Assembly (NCBI GenBank): GCA_029880105.1
Contig: JAOUPA010000057.1
Span: 1 to 10,858 of the forward strand
DNA length: 10,858 nucleotides
Direction: 5' to 3'
Source of the DNA: Gammaproteobacteria bacterium
GTDB lineage: Bacteria; Pseudomonadota; Gammaproteobacteria; SZUA-229
Shown in pieces: positions 6,767 through 10,858 of the stretch (positions are counted from its first letter, which is position 1; each line of letters starts with the position of its first letter). Under the pieces are notes generated by a model. It saw only the letters and a program-made list of their open reading frames with translations. It was not told where the DNA came from and ran no database searches. Position numbers and translations under genes: made by a program.

Positions 6767-7813
6767 TCGCCTCAGCCACATAAACAAAAAAGCAAACATG
6801 GGCGACAACATGCCCATCGAGCCTGAACTATTACCCGTTTCAGTACTGATATTACTATTAAGCTGTGCAGATGAGGCTGGCTGAGCTGCCGTACTGGGGC
6901 TGCCTGTTGCTGACGTATCAATACTTTCTATCGTGACAGATTCTGAATTCACTAAAACAACATCAGTTGTCACTTCACTCGTTTCAGTTGTCTGAACTGG
7001 ATCTAGCGTCGCTACTGTAGAGTTGTCAATCAATGAAACTGTGACCTGGGCAGTGTTAACTGTCGATGAAACAGTGCTCAAAGTAACATCTGTAACTAAT
7101 GGAGTCGTATTAGAAATAGTTGTCGGCCCTGTTACAGCAATACTTCCTGATGAACTGATTGTCGTTCCTGATATAACCATAGTTCCAGATGAATCTGGCA
7201 CAGTGCATAAATCAGCATCGACTAAAACTGGATCAGAAACGCCAGAAATGATTGTCATACCAGATGAAGCTGAAGTAGTACATGTGTTCTGTGTATTTGT
7301 ATTATCAACTATAGAACCTGTCGCATTAAGTGTAATGGTAGCATCAACAGCAGAAAGATAGTCTATGGTAATGTCAATGCCTGAAACGTTAACAGTTGCA
7401 ATACCTGAAATAGTTAATGAACCAAGAAAAATAGTTTCATCACCGCCAACAGCTACAACCTCAATCAGGCCATCAGTCATTATAGTTATATTTGTATAAT
7501 CAAAATTCCCACCTGTACCTAAATCCAACGAACCACCAACATCAAACGTGATGCTCTCACCCACCGCCAGCGCTAATGTACCACCCGCTGAAAAATCAGT
7601 ACTGGAGGGTTGTACTGCAGTATTAATAGTACCGGTCGCGCCCAGGTCGAGCACACCATCGGTACCGAAGGTCAAGGTTAAAGCCTCGGTTGCTTCGATA
7701 GAACCGCCTGTAGGAAAGCTAATCGTGAGGTTACAACTTGTATCACACAGGTTCGTCGCAAAGGCTGAATTTGCGAATAAAAACAGGAAAATAGAAAAAA
7801 ACAGTGGTTTCAT
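6713..7813 (-). CDS. Secreted Ser/Thr/Gly-rich protein with C-terminal anchor
   Basis: A 366-residue exported protein. The signal peptide (1-19) ends in SAFA, followed by N-L-C23-D-T-S-C27. The mature part is low in charge and rich in Thr, Ser, Gly, Val and Ile, as expected of an extracellular beta-solenoid or adhesin. Two related segments begin with Gly-Gly at 36-37 and 77-78, 41 residues apart; both contain a T-F-x-x-G/D-x-L-D-L-G-type core. C178 and C203 could form a second disulfide. A Ser-rich linker (about 300-332) precedes a hydrophobic helix (335-347) and an Arg pair (348-349), the layout of C-terminal sorting tails. It lacks the Gly-Gly of GlyGly-CTERM, and 17 further residues follow the Arg pair, which is atypical. 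ATG 7813 has GGAG six bases upstream. Confidence 0.8.
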   Translation of the reverse strand: MKPLFFSIFLFLFANSAFATNLCDTSCNLTISFPTGGSIEATEALTLTFGTDGVLDLGATGTINTAVQPSSTDFSAGGTLALAVGESITFDVGGSLDLGTGGNFDYTNITIMTDGLIEVVAVGGDETIFLGSLTISGIATVNVSGIDITIDYLSAVDATITLNATGSIVDNTNTQNTCTTSASSGMTIISGVSDPVLVDADLCTVPDSSGTMVISGTTISSSGSIAVTGPTTISNTTPLVTDVTLSTVSSTVNTAQVTVSLIDNSTVATLDPVQTTETSEVTTDVVLVNSESVTIESIDTSATGSPSTAAQPASSAQLNSNISTETGNSSGSMGMLSPMFAFLFMWLRRLNSNTLFQTKVLNRVKQ

Positions 7814-7874
7814 ACAAGCTCCGTGGCGACATCCTTAATTACCATATGGAAGAAAGAATAACAGGCAGCTTGTA
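7813..7874 (-). promoter_or_regulatory. Possible start-masking inverted repeat in the leader
   Basis: TACAAGCT (7813-7820) and AGCTTGTA (7867-7874) are perfect 8-bp complements 46 bases apart. In the minus-strand transcript the copy next to the gene overlaps the end of the GGAG ribosome-binding site and the first base of the ATG of the secreted-protein gene. Pairing would hide the start. Confidence 0.3.
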
Positions 7875-7916
7875 GAGAATCAAGTTGGCACATCATCCTT
7901 TATTGATCCCAAAAAA

Positions 7917-8276
7917 CTAGAAAATAGGCCCGAGCGGTTTGCTGTTGTCTTCTACAGCCATGATGATATCAGTTTCATTCATATCCCCGGTGACATCGAT
8001 ATTGATGCCACGTACACCAGGCATGGTCTTGAGAATGTAGGCCGCCATCAACACCAGCAGCTTCTCGTTCTCTGTTTCGATGGCGGTAAGAATTTTATCG
8101 GCTGCAATCTGGCAGCGCTGTTCCGCATTTGGATTTTGAACCCAGTCGCGGCTCATTTGCCAGCCCTTGTCCATATCGGCATTCATCTGATCAAAAAAGT
8201 CTTTCGCCTCTGTTAGAAGCTCATCAGGTACTTCAAACGCGTTGGTGCGACCGTCGACGATAATATTGAGTTTCAT
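7917..8276 (-). CDS. Uncharacterised small protein (119 aa)
   Basis: A 119-residue soluble acidic protein that I do not recognise. It begins with a short strand (KLNIIVDGR) and the helical segment ELLTEAKDFFDQMNADMDKG. Next come WQMSRDWVQNPN and a long helix with IETENEKLLVLMAAYILKTM (67-86). It closes with a strand, INIDVTGDM, and an acidic tail. There is one Cys (C55) and no signal peptide. ATG 8276 is chosen over the adjacent in-frame TTG 8279; GGGAAAGAG precedes it. It is divergent from the YbiX-like gene with 78 bases between starts. It may form a transcript with the downstream secreted-protein gene 103 bases on, but their characters differ. The stop is TAG. Confidence 0.75.
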   Translation of the reverse strand: MKLNIIVDGRTNAFEVPDELLTEAKDFFDQMNADMDKGWQMSRDWVQNPNAEQRCQIAADKILTAIETENEKLLVLMAAYILKTMPGVRGINIDVTGDMNETDIIMAVEDNSKPLGPIF

Positions 8277-8331
8277 CAAGCTCTTTCCCGTGTTATACCT
8301 GTTAATATGACTCGAAATTTTAGCCCGTGAT

Positions 8332-8337
8332 TATACT
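8332..8337 (+). promoter_or_regulatory. Candidate -10 for the YbiX-like gene
   Basis: TATACT lies 17 bases before ATG 8355, which would give a leader of only about ten bases. A -35 (TGACTC, 8308-8313) at 18 bases is weak. On the other strand TATAAC (8292-8297) could serve the 119-residue gene. Confidence 0.3.
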
Positions 8338-8354
8338 TGAATCGGAAAAGACAA

Positions 8355-9029
8355 ATGCTACTGACTTTACAGGGTGTTTTAAGCAAAGAAGAACTCAGCG
8401 TGGTACACGACCTGCTCGCCCGTGGGCATTTTGTCGATGGCAGGCTCAGCGCCGGTGAAGAGGCAATACGTGTCAAGAACAACCAGGAGCTGAACGCCAG
8501 TGACCAGATCATCCAGCCGCTGAATAACCTGGTGATGGGTAAACTGATCAAGCACCCAACCTATCTCGCTGCAGCGTTCCCCCTGAAGATTGCTGCGCCC
8601 TTTTACGCCAAATACGGCAAGGGCATGGCCTACGGCAGCCACGTTGACGACCCGATCATGGGGTCGGTTGGCCAGCGTTACCGCACTGACCTGTCGATTA
8701 CCGTATTCCTGAATGAACCCGAGGACTATGAGGGCGGTGAACTGGTGGTGCAGACACCATTTGGTGAACAGAAGGCCAAACTCGAAGCCGGTAGCGCCAT
8801 TATGTACCCCTCTGGCAGCACACACCGCGTGGCTGAGGTCACCCGTGGTGAGCGCATCGTTGCCGTCACCTGGCTACAGAGCATGGTTAAAGACCCGGCA
8901 AAGCGCGAGCTACTTTATAAACTATCACAGGCCCGTGATATTCTGATCGACAAGGCAAACGGTACCGAGGTGACGGAACTGGTCAGTAATACTTATATCA
9001 ACCTGGTACGAATGTGGTCTGATACCTAG
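8355..9029 (+). CDS. Fe2+-dependent PKHD-type dioxygenase, YbiX/PiuC family
   Basis: A 224-residue 2OG-Fe(II) dioxygenase that matches the YbiX/PiuC family almost end to end (E. coli YbiX is 225 residues). Landmarks are VDGR (27-30), VKNNQ (40-44), H96-V-D98 in YGSHVDD, RTDLS (110-114), YEGGELVV (125-132), YPSGSTH157RV, VTRGER167 and TWLQSMVKD (172-180). H96, D98 and H157 bind iron, and R167 probably binds 2-oxoglutarate. Family members are often near TonB-dependent siderophore receptors and linked to iron limitation; no receptor is present here. ATG 8355 is chosen over TTG 8337 because it fits the YbiX N-terminus, with GGAAAAGA upstream. The stop codon TAG (9027-9029) is the first three bases of a long palindromic element. 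Confidence 0.93.
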   Translation: MLLTLQGVLSKEELSVVHDLLARGHFVDGRLSAGEEAIRVKNNQELNASDQIIQPLNNLVMGKLIKHPTYLAAAFPLKIAAPFYAKYGKGMAYGSHVDDPIMGSVGQRYRTDLSITVFLNEPEDYEGGELVVQTPFGEQKAKLEAGSAIMYPSGSTHRVAEVTRGERIVAVTWLQSMVKDPAKRELLYKLSQARDILIDKANGTEVTELVSNTYINLVRMWSDT

Positions 9030-9149
9030 CAATCATCTTTTTGCGCTATTGCTGCGTTATAAATTCGCTCAAAATCCTCATGTGCCAACTGCACACTCCG
9101 GTTTTTCTCTCATTTATGCCATGTACTAGCGCAAAAATCTTGATTGCTA
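9027..9149. repeat. 123-bp imperfect palindromic element (REP/MITE-like)
   Basis: The outer arms 9027-9048 and 9127-9149 are inverted copies. They share TAGCAATCA and TTTTTGCGCTA, with TC in one arm against AGA in the other. The centre is a perfect TGTGC (9081-9085)/GCACA (9091-9095) hairpin around CAACT. The midpoint of the outer arms and of this loop is the same base, 9088, so the whole 123 bp is one symmetric, imperfect cruciform. No coding sequence is inside. It resembles long palindromic intergenic repeats that I recall from several gammaproteobacteria; copy number cannot be judged here. Confidence 0.8.
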
Positions 9150-9173
9150 ACGACCAAATAAATTAACAGGCAC

Positions 9174-9211
9174 AAAAAAACCGCACCTCACATAGCGAGG
9201 TGCGGTTTTTT
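9174..9211. terminator. Bidirectional intrinsic terminator
   Basis: A 9-bp perfect stem, CCGCACCTC (9181-9189) with GAGGTGCGG (9197-9205), a seven-base loop, seven A before and six T after. It serves the YbiX-like gene on the plus strand and the 67-residue gene (stop at 9251) on the minus strand. Confidence 0.95.
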
Positions 9212-9250
9212 ATATTTCTAAAGCCGAGGCTTTCGCCTCAACGGCAGATC

Positions 9251-9454
9251 TTAACGCTCTGAACCTGCTTCTGCGTGAGCCATGTCGACTACTTCCATAG
9301 CCAGGTCACGGTATTTCTGACGGTAACCGTCTAACTCTGAACCAGCTTCTGGAGTGAAGTACTCTTCCTGTCTAACGCCGCCAGCACGCTCTTTTTCCAT
9401 AAACATCTTCTGCATAGCCAGCATTTCTTTGATTTTCTCTGCTTTAGTGCTCAT
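9251..9454 (-). CDS. Small protein of unknown function next to DsrC-like gene (67 aa)
   Basis: A 67-residue charged, helical, Cys-free protein that I do not recognise. The N-terminal half (KAEKIKEMLAMQKMFMEKER, 4-23) is a Met- and Lys-rich amphipathic helix. A Gly-Gly break and EEYFTPEAGSELDGY follow, then a second helix, RQKYRDLAMEVVDMAHAEA. There is no signal peptide or membrane segment. ATG 9454 has AAAGG upstream. It lies 107 bases downstream of the DsrC-like gene on the same strand but has its own likely promoter with a palindrome over the -10. A strong terminator closes it. It may be a partner of the DsrC-like protein; only gene order supports that. Confidence 0.85.
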   Translation of the reverse strand: MSTKAEKIKEMLAMQKMFMEKERAGGVRQEEYFTPEAGSELDGYRQKYRDLAMEVVDMAHAEAGSER

Positions 9455-9502
9455 AACTTTTACCTTTGTTGAACAGCCAGCTTATGCCGACTTTCTAAAT
9501 TG

Positions 9503-9525
9503 TGGTCGGATTCTAGCACCGACCA
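9503..9525 (-). promoter_or_regulatory. Extended -10 promoter inside a perfect inverted repeat
   Basis: TGGTCGG (9503-9509) and CCGACCA (9519-9525) are perfect 7-bp inverted repeats nine bases apart. On the minus strand the spacer holds TGC followed by TAGAAT (9510-9515), an extended -10 element. Transcription would begin near 9503, about 48 bases before ATG 9454. A repressor dimer bound here would block this promoter. Confidence 0.5.
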
Positions 9526-9561
9526 GAAAACAACCCATATACCCCATAAGGGTAAGATGGA

Positions 9562-9882
9562 TTAATAACCGCCTTTACGTGTGCTCTGTGGGCAACCACC
9601 GATTTTCAGGCCCTGTTTTGAAGGCATCAGTGGGAACATTTCATACATATCCTTGGAAGAGACCTTCTCGCCCCAGAGTTTGCCCATAGCTTTCATGATG
9701 CCGCGCTCATTAGGCTCATCACCTGCCAGAGTCTGCTCACGAACGTATCTAACGACATCCCAGTGTTTTTCTGTGGGCTCAATGCCCTCTTCAGCGAAGA
9801 GCTCTGCAGCGATTTCTTCATTCCAGTCACTGGCATTAACCAAATAACCGTTTGCTGTTCTTTCAACTGATTCAAGTGCCAT
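9562..9882 (-). CDS. DsrC/TusE-family sulfur-carrier homologue with atypical cysteine
   Basis: A 106-residue member of the DsrC/TusE/DsvC sulfur-relay family. Family landmarks are GYLVNASDWNEEIA (12-25), the EGIEPTEKHWDVVRYVRE helix region (32-49), KAMGKLWGEK (64-73) and the YEMFPLMPSKQGLKIGG C-terminal approach (80-96). Canonical DsrC carries two reactive cysteines on its mobile C-terminal arm (in Q-A-C and at the penultimate residue); TusE keeps only the penultimate one. Here the first position is L92 and the second aligns near K103. The only Cys in the protein is C97, in GGCPQSTRKGGY, next to the conserved Pro. It is thus neither a standard DsrC nor TusE and may be a regulatory or divergent sulfur carrier. 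ATG 9882 has AAAGGG upstream; a promoter candidate is at 9948-9976. Confidence 0.9.
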   Translation of the reverse strand: MALESVERTANGYLVNASDWNEEIAAELFAEEGIEPTEKHWDVVRYVREQTLAGDEPNERGIMKAMGKLWGEKVSSKDMYEMFPLMPSKQGLKIGGCPQSTRKGGY

Positions 9883-9947
9883 AGTATTTTTACCCTTTTA
9901 TCTGTCTAAAATGAAACGCTTAAAAATTTCGAGGCGGCATATTAAAT

Positions 9948-9976
9948 CAGATAAAAACAAGTTTCCAGCTACTCAA
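9948..9976 (-). promoter_or_regulatory. Candidate promoter for the DsrC-like gene
   Basis: On the minus strand TTGAGT (plus 9971-9976) is followed by a 17-base spacer and TATCTG (9948-9953). Each hexamer matches the sigma-70 consensus at four of six positions. The leader would be about 60 bases. It lies within the 117-base gap after the Cas6-like gene. Confidence 0.4.
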
Positions 9977-9999
9977 AAGGGGTATTTTGTGAAAAATTG

Positions 10000-10701
10000 C
10001 TAAGTACCTGAAAAATGCGATTTGTCTTCGGTCTCGCCCACGGCCTTGATGCCCTTGTGTGGCATAAAAATACCGCAGCCCATGTGGCGGTGCTCGCCAA
10101 TGCCCTGTTCCTGCAGGGAAATCGAAGCCGCCTTGTCCAGGTCGGCCATCATCAGGCTGCGTGTTTCGACGGGCTTTTCGGGCGTATGGATGGTATGGGT
10201 GATACCACAGAGCATTTTCCGGAGCCGGATATCTCGTCCGGCCAGCTCGTCGACTACCCACTGCATAAAACCATCTTCACCCAGACCTTCCGGTACCACG
10301 ACATAACGAGCAAACAGCGTTCCCAGGGGGTTCAGCCTTTTTTCAGAGGCCGGCCCAATCTCGACCTGGTAGCCGGCAATATCGATTTTTTTACCAACCA
10401 GCACCATGGTATCTTCAAGACGGCTACGGGGTACACGCATATTCATACGGGTACGTTTCGGCAGGTGCATGAGTTCGCCATCGGCGGGGCGTTCCCAGCC
10501 ATTGCCGGTGGTCGCACCGTGTATTTGATGAATACCTATTTCGGGCTCATCGGCCAACCAGGGCAGGATTTCATGTATAGCCTGCGACAGCTCCCAGGCG
10601 TGCATGGTCGGTAATTGTTTGCAACTGATCTTGAATGACAGGTCCACCACATTATCGGGGATCACATAGTCAGGTTTTTTGTCTTCATCTTCCCAAAGCA
10701 T
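10000..10701 (-). CDS. Cas6/Cmx6-like CRISPR RNA endonuclease-fold protein
   Basis: A 233-residue RAMP-type protein resembling the Cas6/Cmx6 family of type I-MYXAN CRISPR systems. The Cas6 glycine-rich loop is textbook: G200-I-G202, five residues containing R205, then G208-C-G210, continuing as IFMPHKGI. Other family-like segments are VVDLSFKISCKQLP (18-31), GIHQIHGATTGNGWERP (56-72), KRTRMNMRVPRSRL (82-95) and LMMADLDKAASISLQEQG (183-200). H34 and H58/H61 are possible catalytic residues. Cas6 enzymes cut CRISPR repeats to make guide RNAs, but no array or other recognisable cas gene is in the window. ATG 10701 has AGGA upstream inside the previous gene, whose stop lies three bases away, so they are translationally coupled. 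The DsrC-like gene follows after 117 bases. It may have been co-opted for another RNA role. Confidence 0.8.
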   Translation of the reverse strand: MLWEDEDKKPDYVIPDNVVDLSFKISCKQLPTMHAWELSQAIHEILPWLADEPEIGIHQIHGATTGNGWERPADGELMHLPKRTRMNMRVPRSRLEDTMVLVGKKIDIAGYQVEIGPASEKRLNPLGTLFARYVVVPEGLGEDGFMQWVVDELAGRDIRLRKMLCGITHTIHTPEKPVETRSLMMADLDKAASISLQEQGIGEHRHMGCGIFMPHKGIKAVGETEDKSHFSGT

Positions 10702-10704
10702 AGT

Positions 10705-10858
10705 CTATTCCTGCTCAATTCTGGCGGTGAACGCCGCTTCCAGCTTGTCCTGCCAGTCGTTCGGCGTATCTGGATAGGGCGGTTTGACATCCATCTGAAA
10801 AAACAGCTCGCCCTGCTTTGCTCTCTTAACCAGCTCTTTTTTCAAATCTTCGAAGCTT
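10705..10858 (-). CDS. C-terminal end of an unknown gene (partial)
   Basis: An open frame enters at the right edge and ends at TAG 10705-10707, giving 50 residues that begin SFEDLKKELVKRAKQGELFF and end FTARIEQE. It is charged and partly helical, with PPYPDTPNDW in the middle, and its frame is uninterrupted. The Cas6-like start codon lies three bases beyond its stop, and its last codons carry the AGGA ribosome-binding site of that gene, so the two are coupled. Too little is visible to assign a family, and it does not resemble a known Cas C-terminus that I recognise. Confidence 0.7.
   Translation of the reverse strand, partial: SFEDLKKELVKRAKQGELFFQMDVKPPYPDTPNDWQDKLEAAFTARIEQE

Noticed and set aside
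7023..7361. A 112-residue open frame antisense to the secreted-protein gene
   Set aside because: It arises from the repetitive Ser/Thr/Val codons of the gene on the other strand, has no ribosome-binding site, and its composition mirrors that gene.
9541..9553. Terminator after the DsrC-like gene
   Set aside because: The ACCC/GGGT stem is only four pairs and is not followed by a T-run on the minus strand.
9947..10261. A 104-residue frame overlapping the Cas6-like gene on the same strand
   Set aside because: It overlaps a gene with clear family motifs in another frame and has Arg/Pro-rich shadow composition.

Overview
The window looks like a stretch of a gammaproteobacterial chromosome, most likely from a sulfur-oxidising lineage. 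The support is a DsrC/TusE-family sulfur-carrier homologue at 9562-9882, a MoxR-type AAA+ ATPase, a YbiX/PiuC-type dioxygenase, a HupE/UreJ-type membrane protein, a protein resembling the Sfum_1244 family that I associate with sulfur-metabolising bacteria, and proteobacterial promoter and terminator styles. There is no rRNA, tRNA, CRISPR array or transposase. No gene-free gap exceeds 300 bases. Many genes belong to uncharacterised conserved families.

Layout. 1-450: a PD-(D/E)XK-type GxxExxY gene inside a small repeat-bounded module. 454-1982: a Sel1-repeat protein followed by a MoxR ATPase (minus strand). 2124-2510: a monocistronic 65-residue protein on the plus strand with a good promoter and a strong bidirectional terminator. 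2528-3758: a metal-flavoured pair (minus) of a HupE/UreJ-like membrane protein with a His-rich tail and a small secreted protein; both are predicted to begin with His after signal cleavage. 3818-4375 (minus) and 4490-6159 (plus) diverge around a 17-bp palindrome; the plus side holds a Sfum_1244-like protein and a 2OG-Fe(II) oxygenase. 6323-6766 is a GNAT acetyltransferase running tail-to-tail into a secreted Ser/Thr/Gly-rich protein (6713-7813, minus). 7917-8276 (minus) and 8355-9029 (plus) diverge; the second is a YbiX/PiuC-like dioxygenase whose stop codon lies in the end of a 123-bp palindromic element. 9181-9205 is a second bidirectional terminator. 9251-10858 (minus) carries, in transcription order, the end of an unknown gene, a Cas6/Cmx6-like protein, the DsrC-like protein and a 67-residue protein.

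How they may work together. The clearest theme is sulfur relay (DsrC-like protein) beside an isolated Cas6-type RNA endonuclease fold without other recognisable cas genes or an array. That neighbourhood, the unusual cysteine placement in the DsrC-like protein, and two tiny proteins with dedicated promoters and terminators are the best candidates for undescribed biology. The HupE-like pair suggests metal handling, and the MoxR/Sel1 pair suggests protein-complex remodelling. These links rest on gene order only. Family names come from recognising motifs; no database search was possible.
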